Origin: Clostridia bacterium
GTDB taxonomy: Bacteria; Bacillota; Clostridia; Christensenellales; CAG-1252
DNA length: 24,573 bases
Direction of reading: 5' to 3'
Assembly (NCBI GenBank): GCA_017455385.1
Contig: JAFTBD010000154.1
Location: 1 to 24,573, forward strand
The position numbers and the translations under genes were made by a program. Positions within the stretch are counted from its first letter, which is position 1; the number at the start of each line of letters is the position of its first letter. The notes beneath the pieces were generated by a model, which worked only from the letters and a program-made list of their open reading frames with translations, had not been told where the DNA came from and did no database searches. Shown one piece after another: positions 16,103 to 23,615 of the stretch.

Positions 16103-16816
16103 TTATTTCTTCCCGTTTTGACGGACGTATTCGTACATGCCGATGCCGGCGGCGACCGACACGTTCATGCTGGCGATCTCCCCTTTCATCGGGATGGAAA
16201 CGGAAGCGTCGGAGAGTTTCTTGGTCAGAGCGGACACCCCGCTCCCCTCGCTACCGAGCACCAAGCAGACGTCCCCTTTGAGGTCGCTCTCTTGGATGGG
16301 CGCGCCGTCCATATCCATCGCATACACCTTGAAGAACCTGTCTTTCAGGGCGCGGATGGCGTCATTGATATTCGTGACGCGGGCGACTTTGACGTACTCG
16401 GTGGCGCCGCAGGACGTCTTGACGACCGTCTCATTCACCTGCACGGCGCGATGCTTGCCGATGACGACGCCCGCCGCCCCCATACACTCCGCGCTACGCA
16501 GGATACTGCCGAGATTATGCGGATCCTCCACGCCGTCCAAGACGATGACGAGGCGACTGTCCTCCGCCCCCGTTAAAAGGTCGTCGAGGTCGCTATAGAC
16601 GAAGTCCGTCGTATAGGCGATGATGCCTTGGTGCTTGCGCGTGACGGAGATCTTGTCGAGATTCTCCTTCGTGCAGAAGACCGCTTTCGCGCCCGCGGAC
16701 TTCGCCTGCATGGCGAGGGCTTCCGCCACCTTGTCCCCTTTCTGCGCGCAGATCTTGTCGATGGTCTTGCCGGTTTTCAATAATTCTTTGACCGCATTCT
16801 TGCCTTCTACTATCAT
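16103..16816 (-). CDS. rlmB: 23S rRNA 2'-O-methyltransferase, RlmB/TrmH family
   Basis: This 237-residue SPOUT-class methyltransferase probably methylates the ribose of a 23S rRNA guanosine (G2251 in E. coli). The N-terminal substrate-binding domain (1-80) starts IVEGKNAVKELL. The knotted catalytic domain shows motif 1 NLGSILRSAE (101-110), motif 2 LVLGSEGSGVS (185-195) and motif 3 IPMKGEIASMNVSVAAGI (208-225). These are complete, and the length is normal. ATG 16816 overlaps the mrnC stop by 4 bases (ATGA), so it is translated by coupling. This mrnC-rlmB neighbourhood is common in Firmicutes, often with cysS. The exact target position is assigned by family; other TrmH-family members modify different nucleotides. 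Confidence 0.92.
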   Translation of the reverse strand: MIVEGKNAVKELLKTGKTIDKICAQKGDKVAEALAMQAKSAGAKAVFCTKENLDKISVTRKHQGIIAYTTDFVYSDLDDLLTGAEDSRLVIVLDGVEDPHNLGSILRSAECMGAAGVVIGKHRAVQVNETVVKTSCGATEYVKVARVTNINDAIRALKDRFFKVYAMDMDGAPIQESDLKGDVCLVLGSEGSGVSALTKKLSDASVSIPMKGEIASMNVSVAAGIGMYEYVRQNGKK

Positions 16817-17205
16817 ACTCTCTCCATGATCTCGAAAAGTTCTTCGAGCCTTGTCGTCTCCCCCGCGAGGTACAAGTACCCCAGCACCGCTTCGAGTCCG
16901 CTCGCGCGACGATACTCCGTGACGGAAAAATTCTTGGCGTGATGGCGAGACTTGCTGTTGCGCGCACGGCGATAAATGGACGCTTCCTCTTCCGTGAGAT
17001 ACGGCAAGACCTTCTCCGCGTCGTTCGACTGAGCGTGAGCATTGACCTCCCGCGACGTTTTGAGATGCAGTTCGTGGGACTTGGAGGTGTCCTCTAAGGC
17101 GACGCGAGTGCGCACGCGCAAAGTCTCCACGGCATCGCCGACAAAAGCGAGCACGAGGGGGTTCATTTGTTGTATTTTATTTTTATCCAAAGCGATTTTC
17201 GGCAT
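16813..17205 (-). CDS. mrnC: Mini-ribonuclease III
   Basis: This 130-residue protein is an RNase III catalytic domain without the double-stranded-RNA-binding domain. In Bacillus the homologue matures the ends of 23S rRNA. The motif PLVLAFVGDAVETLRVR (16-32) contains the catalytic Asp24. The EEASIYRRARNSKS region and ASGLEAVLGYLYL near the C-terminus complete the active site. It starts at ATG 17205 behind a modest GGATAGAG site. A TTGCCT-17-TATAAT promoter lies directly upstream, giving a leader of only about 11 bases. It overlaps rlmB, so both act on 23S rRNA from one transcript. The length and motifs are typical. Confidence 0.94.
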   Translation of the reverse strand: MPKIALDKNKIQQMNPLVLAFVGDAVETLRVRTRVALEDTSKSHELHLKTSREVNAHAQSNDAEKVLPYLTEEEASIYRRARNSKSRHHAKNFSVTEYRRASGLEAVLGYLYLAGETTRLEELFEIMERV

Positions 17206-17222
17206 ACTCTATCCGTTTATAT

Positions 17223-17251
17223 ATTATAGTATATTTCGCGCGAAAAGGCAA
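17223..17251 (-). promoter_or_regulatory. Sigma-A promoter of mrnC with internal palindrome
   Basis: TTGCCT (17251-17246) and a perfect TATAAT (17228-17223) are 17 bp apart. The spacer includes TTTCGCGCGAAA (17234-17245), a perfect palindrome abutting the -35 box and also present upstream of the ABC genes at 3411-3424. A protein bound there would block RNA polymerase. Confidence 0.75.
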
Positions 17252-17263
17252 AGAAAAGAAGAC

Positions 17264-17302
17264 GCTTCGCGGGATAGCGAAGCAAATTCATGACCGAAGG
17301 TC
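17264..17302. repeat. Mosaic hairpin pair (array E), possible cwlD terminator
   Basis: Stem GCTTCGC/GCGAAGC (17264-17283) and module GACC-GAA-GGTC (17292-17302) are joined by AAATTCAT (ATGAATTT on the minus strand). Module and spacer match the arrays at 7037-7137 and 22631-22898. On the minus strand the large stem is followed by GTCTTCTTTTCTTT, so it could terminate cwlD transcription before the mrnC promoter. Confidence 0.6.
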
Positions 17303-17337
17303 GATTTGTCGGTTATTACAGTTACGATATGCGGTTT

Positions 17338-18042
17338 TTATTCTGTAAGATAACTGTTCACCGCCGTTTCTATCTCCCCTGCGAGGCGGAGACGATACGC
17401 CGCGTCGGTGATCAATGCCTCGTCGATGGGACTCGAGAGGAAGGCGCATTCGATAATGATCGAGGGTGCGTCCGTGCATTGCGCGATGTAATAGTCCCCT
17501 CGAATGGGCTCGAATCCGCGTCCCAAGGTCGGCACGTTCATCGTATCGTTGAGGTGTTTCTGCATCTTCAGGGCGAAGGCTTCGGACGTGTCCGTACTGT
17601 AGAATACCTGCACGCCTCGGCGGGACGCGTCCTCGTATTTATTCATATGCAGGCTGATGACGGCGGCAGGATCCGCGCGTTCGATGGTCTCTTTCCGCGC
17701 CCGCATATCGGCGTCTTTATCGAAGGCACCCTCCGCGGTGGATCCCTCGGTCAGCCGCGTTTGCACCGCTTTATACCCCGCGGAGGAGAGGAGATCGCCG
17801 AGAACGATCGCCGTTTTAAGATTCAGGTCGCTCTCTTTCACGCCCGTTCGTATCCCCGTCACGCCGGGGTCTTCGCCCCCGTGTCCCGCGTCGATCACCA
17901 CGACCGTCCGCGCCTTCTGCGAGAATGCTTCCGCTACGTCACCGCCGCGGCTCACCATCACGAAAGCGGGCGTCACCGCCGCCACCAATACCACCGCGCA
18001 TAGGACGTATACGATCGTCGTCAGCTTCACCACTTTGAACAT
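17338..18042 (-). CDS. cwlD: N-acetylmuramoyl-L-alanine amidase CwlD
   Basis: This 234-residue Amidase_3 zinc hydrolase carries an N-terminal signal/anchor (residues 5-29). Zinc and catalytic residues are visible: His54 in DAGHGG, Glu70 in ESDLNLK, His132 in SLHMN and Glu198 in IIIECAFLS. CwlD removes peptide side chains from cortex muramic acid so that muramic-delta-lactam can form, the signal read by germination lytic enzymes. Size, single domain and lack of wall-binding repeats fit CwlD rather than vegetative amidases; the other spore genes in the window agree. I chose ATG 18042, four bases after GGGAGGG. An in-frame TTG at 18060 overlaps the ribosome site. A sigma-E-like promoter lies at 18067-18095. 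Confidence 0.9.
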   Translation of the reverse strand: MFKVVKLTTIVYVLCAVVLVAAVTPAFVMVSRGGDVAEAFSQKARTVVVIDAGHGGEDPGVTGIRTGVKESDLNLKTAIVLGDLLSSAGYKAVQTRLTEGSTAEGAFDKDADMRARKETIERADPAAVISLHMNKYEDASRRGVQVFYSTDTSEAFALKMQKHLNDTMNVPTLGRGFEPIRGDYYIAQCTDAPSIIIECAFLSSPIDEALITDAAYRLRLAGEIETAVNSYLTE

Positions 18043-18066
18043 CTCTCTCCCTCCCGTCAAATATCG

Positions 18067-18095
18067 CTTTTATGCGACAAAAAATGCAAAAATGA
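18067..18095 (-). promoter_or_regulatory. Candidate sigma-E promoter of cwlD
   Basis: On the minus strand TCATTTT (18095-18089) is followed after 14 bp by CATAAAAG (18074-18067). The Bacillus sigma-E consensus is close (KMATATT, 14 bp, CATACANT). The predicted start near 18060 leaves an 18-base leader holding the ribosome site. Mother-cell expression of cwlD is known in Bacillus. The match is partial. Confidence 0.4.
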
Positions 18096-18100
18096 ATAAG

Positions 18101-18149
18101 TAATCCACTTATCCACATAGTTATCCACAATTTTTCACGTTGTGCACAA
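18101..18149. promoter_or_regulatory. DnaA-box cluster upstream of cwlD
   Basis: Two perfect DnaA boxes, TTATCCACA (18109-18117 and 18121-18129), lie in the same orientation three bases apart. The first overlaps a degenerate copy, TAATCCACT (18101-18109). Eleven bases further on is TTGTGCACAA (18140-18149), a palindrome resembling a divergent box. The surroundings are AT-rich. No dnaA, dnaN or rpmH is nearby, so this is more likely a DnaA-binding regulatory or titration site than the main origin. Confidence 0.6.
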
Positions 18150-18233
18150 TGATGTATATGTACGTCCCGCAACAGATATGACAAATAAGCATTTCGCGTC
18201 AGCGTCACCACCGCGATAAATCTCCTTCGGTCA

Positions 18234-18299
18234 TATGATAACGCCACAAGCGTATGATAATGCGCATATGATAATTCGGGCATAGCCCTCCTATGATAA
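18234..18299. repeat. TATGATAA-spaced hairpin array B
   Basis: Four exact TATGATAA copies start at 18234, 18253, 18267 and 18292. Between them are small inverted repeats: CGC-CACAA-GCG, the self-complementary TGCGCA, and GGGC-ATA-GCCC. The plan is the same as in the AATTCAC/ATGAATT arrays, with a different spacer word. Confidence 0.6.
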
Positions 18300-18342
18300 C
18301 ATCGCTCGCAAGGAATGCTCCGCTCGAATTTTTAACAAGGAT

Positions 18343-18417
18343 GAGATACTTCGCCGCCAACACCCCAAAGAATTTGCAATTCTTCGGGGACCCCAACGGC
18401 GGCTTCCACAGAATGAC
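18343..18417. repeat. Nested long hairpin element
   Basis: GCCGCC (18353-18358) pairs with GGCGGC (18398-18403). Inside, CCCC plus AAGAATT pairs with AATTCTT plus GGGG around TGC. The flanks read ATGAGATACTTC on the left and CAGAATGACA on the right. The same words frame a class of dispersed repeats in many bacterial genomes, and a related fragment (GTCATCCCGAGC) occurs at 22888-22899. No coding potential is evident. Confidence 0.5.
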
Positions 18418-18700
18418 ATTTTATATATTTGCGAAGCGCCATTGCATCCTTTCATAAAGGAGGCTTGATTGCGGACGAGCAGAGCGAGGACGGAATGGTG
18501 GATTTTAAATCCCCCTCTCTGCGTCACGTTCGTTCCTTGAGACGATCCCCCTTTGCCCGTTCGCTACGCTCGCTAAAGGGTGCAATAAATTCGCGCTTTG
18601 CGCGTCACCTTCATTCCGCATTCCGCATTGGAGCAAGCGCCTCCGCAACTCCACTCTCCACTCTCCACACTCCAGTCTCGCCACCGCCGTCTCATAATAA
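18418..18700. other. Gene-free, repeat-rich intergenic segment
   Basis: No supported gene is seen. The stretch holds a string of small hairpins: CCTTT-CAT-AAAGG (18448-18460), a GGATTTTAAATCC palindrome near 18500, CCCTTT/AAAGGG (18549-18580) and CGCGC-TTT-GCGCG (18592-18604). A CATTCCG tandem follows near 18612-18628, then a run of CCACTCT-like repeats (18648-18675). CACCTTCATTCCGCATT recurs inverted near 22644-22661, and ATTCCGCATTG recurs near 9992. It appears built from dispersed repeats. Confidence 0.55.
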
Positions 18701-18735
18701 AAGAAGCCCGCCCTTCTTCCTAAGAAAGGCGAGCT
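18697..18735 (-). terminator. Terminator of the fused ABC transporter gene
   Basis: A 14-bp stem (18705-18718 with 18722-18735) has a 3-base loop. On the minus strand it is followed by TTCTTTTATT. Two of its pairs are G-U only when read as minus-strand RNA and are C/A mismatches on the plus strand, so the structure is built for the minus-strand transcript ending at 18753. Confidence 0.85.
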
Positions 18736-18752
18736 CTTCCATAAATACTATC

Positions 18753-21700
18753 TTATAATGCGCGTATCGACTCCACAGGCGATTTCTTCGCGGCGAAATA
18801 GACCGGGAAGAAGGTGGCGATCAGGGAGATGAAGATGGAGATGCCGAGGATCAATGCGCCGTTGATGGGTCCGAAGTTCAAAAGACTGACGCTCAGCGCT
18901 TCGGAAATACTGCGATTCAGGAAGAAGCACAGGACGTAAGACCCCACGCAAGCGAGAATGAAGCAGATGATCGCGATGATGAACGCCTCGGCGTAGAAGA
19001 TCTTGAAGACGTCCGAACCTCTGGCGCCGACTGCGCGCAGGATGCCGATATCCTTCCTCTTGGCGGCGATGGACACCGAGATGAAGTTCAGGAGGAAGAG
19101 CGCGGCAATGAACCCGACGCCGAGACCGACATACAGGAATATCGGACCGAGTTCTCCGATCATATCAAGGAATTCGTCCAATTTCTCGGCAACGGCGTTG
19201 TCAATGTGAAATTTGACATTGTCTCCTTCGTCGAGCGCCGCCGAGATCTGATCCAACGAGTTATTCGTCAGCGAGATGATGGAATTGTACTTGATATCCG
19301 CGGGCGCAACGTAATTCGTGGTGAGCACTTCGTAATAGGTATACGAATTGGAGTCGTATTTCTGTTCCTCACCATGTGCCTTTACAAAGGAGTCTTTCAC
19401 ATAATAACTGTACTGCCCTTCGATGTAACCGACGATCGCAAGCTCGCCGCGATTGCCGTTTTTATCCAAATAATACATCGTATCCGCGATGCCGTCGGCG
19501 ACGTTGAAACTGAAATGATCCTTCAATTCCGTCGTGTATCCGCTCTCGGTGAGGAAAGCCTCTATTTCCGGCTTTAACGCGGCGAATTGCGATTCGGAAT
19601 AATTGTTCCATTGCAAGTTATTGATGACGTCCCACGCGTTTTCCTCTCCGATAAGGACAGGGTCTTTCGAGTCATGGCTTTCCATCGGCTTCCTCAGGAG
19701 CAAACTGTAATAAAGCTGCGTATTCGACTTGAAAGCATTCTCGAACGCAGCCCAATCCTCTGCCGTAAGAACGATGGCCTCGCCGCCCTTGTCCGTATTG
19801 TTATTCACATAGTCCACGATCTTTTGATACGTAGCCGCGAATACCTTCTGATCCTTGGTCAGGCAATAAAGGAGCACCAAGTCGTATTCTTTGCTGTTAT
19901 CGAACGCGAAATAATCCTGCGGATCCAAGGAGCGACCGACACGCGCAAACCAAGCGTCGATCTTCACTTTCCGCGTTGCGAATTCTTCATCCGAATAGTT
20001 GCCGTTTTTCAAGTTCCGGATCACCTCTTCGGGATTCTCCGATGCCTCGACAAATTCATCCGTCCAAGACCTGTTGAACTCATATTCCGCCAGATAACCG
20101 TAATACACCTGCATATGATCGGCGATAAAGCGTTGCAACAGGGTAAGGTCGGTATCCTCCGCCGTGCCGACATACTCCGGATCGTTGAAGCCTCCGAAAG
20201 CTTGGGCACTGTCCATCCAGTTGTCGTTCTGCTTGTTGTTGATGATATTGTTCAATACATACGCACTGTCATACAAGTAACTTCTATACGCGAGCGCAGG
20301 ATACCAAGTTTGCATCGTCTTGATAACAGACGAGTTGAGTCCGTCCTTCATGTTATTGATCATATTCCACAGATCATCCCAAGAACCTATCTCTTCATAG
20401 GCGGCGGGGTCTAATTTCGGGTTGAAACTGTGCGAATTCAGATACGAACGGATCATTTCGTTATAGACCTGCCCCGGAATATACATCTCATTGTCGCCGA
20501 GGGTGGGCTTCGCTATCACCTTCCCGTCCAAACCGCGGAAAGTAAGCGAGTTGCCGGACTTCTCAACGGTGCTTTCGGAATAAAAGGAATTGCCGAAATC
20601 ACCTTTGTATTCGGGATTTTCCAAATAATAATCGACCGACTTGGAATCCGTCGTCAAATACAATTTGGTGATATACTTCGACTGTACATACGTTCCGTTA
20701 TTATCTTTCCGAATATTGCCGGAATACGTCTCGTAAAAGTCATCAGACACGTAGACCAAAGTCTCGAATCCCTTCTCGATATAATCCTCCAAAGAAAGTG
20801 CGAGCTTCTTGCGCTCGGGATCGTTCGGGTTGCCCGCCGTCTTCAAAGTGTCGTATTTCGTGGGGATCTCACCCGTATACACGATGCCGCTGACGGTAAA
20901 CTCCTTGTTGCTGAAACCGCATCCATTCAACCGCACCTTCTTGCCGACGAGATCCTCTTTCTTCGCGATGCCGCTGTCCTCCGTCAGTACGAAAAGTTCC
21001 GCAAAATACTCAGAGAGCATGATCTCCGTGGGCTTCGTGGGATATTCTCCCGTGATGCGGAATCCGTTGCCTGTCAAATAATCCTTCCCGCAATCGGTGA
21101 ATCCGGTAAGTTCATCGATCGGGTGATAGGTCTTGTCGTTGTTATCCAAAGAGATCGGCTTACTTTCCGTGCCCTTCATCAGTCCTATGGAGATCGTATT
21201 GGAATTCTTGTACGAGCTCTGATCATAGGTGAAAATGCCGGCAAAACGCAACTCACCTTTGTTCTTTGCGGCGACTTCGCTCGCGCCGAAAAGGGTGTAA
21301 GCCTCGTCTTCGTAGGTGTAATTCTCCTCCTCTTCGCCCGTTTCGTTATTCACCTGCATGGATACCCTCTTGTAGACGAAGGTCTTATCCAAACGCATGC
21401 TGGTATAGCCCGCGTCTTTCAGACCTTCCGACATGGAATAGTCCGGATCATACAGCATAAAAGTGGACACCACGCCGAAGAGGACGAATGCCGCCACCGC
21501 GAGAATAATGGTGAAAATGAGACGGATCGGCTTGGTCTTCAAGCTGCCCGCGCCCATCTTGACCGCGCGAGACATCGGCAGGCGAGACTTGATGAATTTG
21601 GTGTCCTTGCCGTCGTATGCGGCGGCTTCCACCGGTCCCGTCTCCTTGAAAGACTCCTTGGAGCCGTTGTCATTGATGCGGCAGGCGCGTTTCACGTCGG

Positions 21701-22538
21701 GGAGCTCCCGCGTGCCCGTGGTGATGACCGCTTCGCCTCCGTTCTGTCGGAGCATTCGGGCGATGCGGCGGACGTCCTCGTCCGTGATCTCCTCACCCTT
21801 CTTGATGGTGATGGTGTCCTCCGACACCTGGCTGACATTCTCCGTCGTGTCCGGCGCCTCGGAATAGGTCTTGGTGACGTCCGAGAGGATCTTGCCGTCC
21901 TTCAGTTCGATGATCCTGTCGGCGTAATACTCCGCGAAGTCCCTATCGTGAGAGACCACGATGACGAGTTTCTCCTTGGAGAGGTCCTTCAGGGTGTCTA
22001 ATACCTGCTTACCCGTCGTGGAGTCCAGAGCGCCCGTCGGCTCATCCGCCATGATGATCTCGGGCTGTTTGATGAGGGCACGCGCGATGGCGACTCTCTG
22101 CTTCTGTCCGCCGGAAAGGGTATTGGGCTTTCGCTTGCCGTAGCCCTCCATCCCCACCTGCGCGAGGAGCGCGTCAACGGCGGCTTTATCATTCGGCTTG
22201 CTCTGAAGCTGCAAGGCGAGCGCGATATTCTGCTCGATCGTGAATTCGCTCAAAATGTTGTATTCTTGGAAGACGAATCCGATGAAGGTGTTGCGGTAGC
22301 TGTCGAAGTCCGCGGCGGAGAAGTCCTTGCTGCTCCTGCCCTTCACGATGATCTCGCCGCTGTCCGGCTTGTCCAGTCCGCCCGCGACATTCAGAAGCGT
22401 GGACTTACCCGATCCGCTCTTACCGAGCAGAAAGACCATTCCTTTCTCGGGGAATACGACGGATACGTCGTCCAAGGCGCGCACCGATACCCCGCCTTTG
22501 CCGGAATAAACTTTCGTTAGATTTCTTACTTCAAGCAT
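18753..22538 (-). CDS. Fused ABC ATPase / FtsX-type permease with very large extracellular domain
   Basis: A 1261-residue single-chain ABC system of the MacB/FtsX (type VII) kind. The N-terminal ATPase (1-230) has Walker A GKSGSGKST, signature LSGGQKQR, Walker B IIMADEPTGALD and H-loop SHD. A linker leads to the first span (about 336-358), then about 760 extracellular residues. Three C-terminal spans follow near 1124-1146, 1180-1206 and 1225-1249, the second with the FtsX-type lead-in RKDIGILRAVGARGSDVFKIF. Such proteins couple ATP hydrolysis to work outside the membrane rather than classical transport. The extracellular part is far larger than MacB's or BceB's and carries a duplicated unit of about 100 residues (about 791-890 and 923-1022). 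ATG 22538 follows AAGGAG; the upstream in-frame codons overlap the promoter. The gene is monocistronic. The substrate is unknown. Confidence 0.88.
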   Translation of the reverse strand: MLEVRNLTKVYSGKGGVSVRALDDVSVVFPEKGMVFLLGKSGSGKSTLLNVAGGLDKPDSGEIIVKGRSSKDFSAADFDSYRNTFIGFVFQEYNILSEFTIEQNIALALQLQSKPNDKAAVDALLAQVGMEGYGKRKPNTLSGGQKQRVAIARALIKQPEIIMADEPTGALDSTTGKQVLDTLKDLSKEKLVIVVSHDRDFAEYYADRIIELKDGKILSDVTKTYSEAPDTTENVSQVSEDTITIKKGEEITDEDVRRIARMLRQNGGEAVITTGTRELPDVKRACRINDNGSKESFKETGPVEAAAYDGKDTKFIKSRLPMSRAVKMGAGSLKTKPIRLIFTIILAVAAFVLFGVVSTFMLYDPDYSMSEGLKDAGYTSMRLDKTFVYKRVSMQVNNETGEEEENYTYEDEAYTLFGASEVAAKNKGELRFAGIFTYDQSSYKNSNTISIGLMKGTESKPISLDNNDKTYHPIDELTGFTDCGKDYLTGNGFRITGEYPTKPTEIMLSEYFAELFVLTEDSGIAKKEDLVGKKVRLNGCGFSNKEFTVSGIVYTGEIPTKYDTLKTAGNPNDPERKKLALSLEDYIEKGFETLVYVSDDFYETYSGNIRKDNNGTYVQSKYITKLYLTTDSKSVDYYLENPEYKGDFGNSFYSESTVEKSGNSLTFRGLDGKVIAKPTLGDNEMYIPGQVYNEMIRSYLNSHSFNPKLDPAAYEEIGSWDDLWNMINNMKDGLNSSVIKTMQTWYPALAYRSYLYDSAYVLNNIINNKQNDNWMDSAQAFGGFNDPEYVGTAEDTDLTLLQRFIADHMQVYYGYLAEYEFNRSWTDEFVEASENPEEVIRNLKNGNYSDEEFATRKVKIDAWFARVGRSLDPQDYFAFDNSKEYDLVLLYCLTKDQKVFAATYQKIVDYVNNNTDKGGEAIVLTAEDWAAFENAFKSNTQLYYSLLLRKPMESHDSKDPVLIGEENAWDVINNLQWNNYSESQFAALKPEIEAFLTESGYTTELKDHFSFNVADGIADTMYYLDKNGNRGELAIVGYIEGQYSYYVKDSFVKAHGEEQKYDSNSYTYYEVLTTNYVAPADIKYNSIISLTNNSLDQISAALDEGDNVKFHIDNAVAEKLDEFLDMIGELGPIFLYVGLGVGFIAALFLLNFISVSIAAKRKDIGILRAVGARGSDVFKIFYAEAFIIAIICFILACVGSYVLCFFLNRSISEALSVSLLNFGPINGALILGISIFISLIATFFPVYFAAKKSPVESIRAL

Positions 22539-22575
22539 TGCATCTACTCCTTTTTTGTCCCTAAAGACAAAATAC

Positions 22576-22604
22576 ATTATAATATGATTCGAGGAGAAAG
22601 ACAA
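22576..22604 (-). promoter_or_regulatory. Sigma-A promoter of the fused ABC transporter gene
   Basis: TTGTCT (22604-22599), 17 bp, then a perfect TATAAT (22581-22576) on the minus strand. The start of transcription should fall near 22569, giving a leader of about 30 bases with AAGGAG. No BceR-like two-component genes are adjacent. Confidence 0.82.
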
Positions 22605-22630
22605 GTTATACAGGGTAGGAAAGTATTGGG

Positions 22631-22898
22631 AGCGGAGCGCTTCGCTTTAATGCGGAATGAAGGTGCGCTGAAGCGATGAATTGACCTAACGGTCATGAAT
22701 TGGCTTTCGCCATGAATTGCGCCTTTGGCGCATGAATAGCACGCTCTGCGTGCATTATGGATCTTTTTATCCGCAATGACGGCTCTGCCGTCAATTCACG
22801 GAGAGCACTACTCGAGAATTCACGATCACGTCTGCGGTCAATTCACGCACGAAGTGCCATTCGCTGCGTAGCAAATTCACTTCTCCCGTCATCCCGAG
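22631..22898. repeat. Mosaic hairpin array C (longest)
   Basis: About eight small hairpins are separated by a fixed spacer. The left half uses ATGAATT: GACC-TAAC-GGTC (22683-22694), GGC-TTTC-GCC (22702-22711), GCGCC-TTT-GGCGC (22719-22731) and GCACGC-TCT-GCGTGC (22739-22753). The right half uses AATTCAC: GACGGC-TCT-GCCGTC (22778-22792), an imperfect stem at 22824-22839, GCAC-GAA-GTGC (22847-22857) and a short one at 22863-22872. AATTCAC is the reverse complement of GTGAATT, so the halves are inverted relative to each other. The left edge carries an inverted copy of the CACCTTCATTCCGCATT word found near 18606. It fills the gap between the sigma-A promoter at 22604 and sipW. Confidence 0.75.
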
Positions 22899-22919
22899 CT
22901 GTGCGCTTATATGTTGTCG

Positions 22920-23600
22920 CTATTTCTTCTTTTTGTTTTCTGCGTCTCGGATCCTCTTTTGCCGTTTCAGGTATTCCTCTATCAGTTGCCTGTCCTTCTC
23001 TTCCTGCGACGGCTCGGTATCTTCCTCTTTCACGTGCCCGTCTTTATCCATTTTACACGCGCGCACGAAATTCACAAATTGGATGATGAGCAAGATCATA
23101 AGCGGCACGATCACGATTAGGGCGAAGCCGACCTTGCTGGTGAAGGCACGGTGCAACGCGGAGAAGACGGTCGCCTTACGGATCATCTTGCCGATGACGT
23201 CATCCATCGTGATGGGATCGTCCTGCAATCCGTAATTGGCGTCGCCGCACGTGGTGATCTTGCCGTCCGCTTCCACGCCATCCGAGACGATACGGTGGGT
23301 GACGACCTTTCCCGCGAGTTTCCCCTGCCCTCGGAATGTGATGATGTCGCCTTTCGCGAGCTCGGCAGGGTCGGTCACTTTCTTGACGAAGATGACGTCG
23401 CCGACTCTGAGCGTGGGGGTCATGGAGCCGCTGACGACGGTGTAGACTCCGTAGCCGAAAAGAGAGGGATCTTTCGCGGTCTTGATATGCACGAGGGCGA
23501 TCACGGTCGCCACGATGATGACGACGAAGAGCACCGTCAGCACGATGCTGACGACTCTTTTTGCCGATATCGGTTTTTTCTCTTTGCGATCTTCTGCCAT
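22920..23600 (-). CDS. sipW: Signal peptidase I, SipW (ER/archaeal) type
   Basis: This 226-residue membrane-bound protease removes signal peptides. A cytoplasmic basic N-terminus is followed by a span (about 16-38). The catalytic Ser59 lies in VVSGSMTPTL. The second catalytic residue is His102 in VVTHRIV rather than the Lys of ordinary bacterial enzymes, which defines the SipW subtype. A second span (about 155-177) and a long charged cytoplasmic tail (KRQKRIRDAENKKKK) follow. In Bacillus, SipW processes TasA and TapA of the biofilm matrix. No tasA-like gene is seen here, though the upstream gene is only partly in the window. No Shine-Dalgarno sequence precedes ATG 23600; a GC-rich hairpin ends 16 bases before it. 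The subtype is secure; the gene symbol is used in the family sense. Confidence 0.9.
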   Translation of the reverse strand: MAEDRKEKKPISAKRVVSIVLTVLFVVIIVATVIALVHIKTAKDPSLFGYGVYTVVSGSMTPTLRVGDVIFVKKVTDPAELAKGDIITFRGQGKLAGKVVTHRIVSDGVEADGKITTCGDANYGLQDDPITMDDVIGKMIRKATVFSALHRAFTSKVGFALIVIVPLMILLIIQFVNFVRACKMDKDGHVKEEDTEPSQEEKDRQLIEEYLKRQKRIRDAENKKKK

Positions 23601-23615
23601 ACTAAAATGTGATAC

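Noticed and set aside
18043..18752. Main chromosomal origin (oriC)
   Set aside because: DnaA boxes are present, but there are only two perfect ones and no dnaA, dnaN, rpmH or gidA-type genes nearby. A regulatory or titration site is more economical.
20430..22001. Long plus-strand frame opposite the fused ABC transporter
   Set aside because: It lies antisense to clear ABC ATPase and permease motifs, lacks a start signal and has no recognisable domain.
22631..22898. CRISPR array
   Set aside because: The constant words are only 7-8 bases, the variable parts are self-complementary hairpins rather than unique spacers of uniform length, and no cas gene is present.
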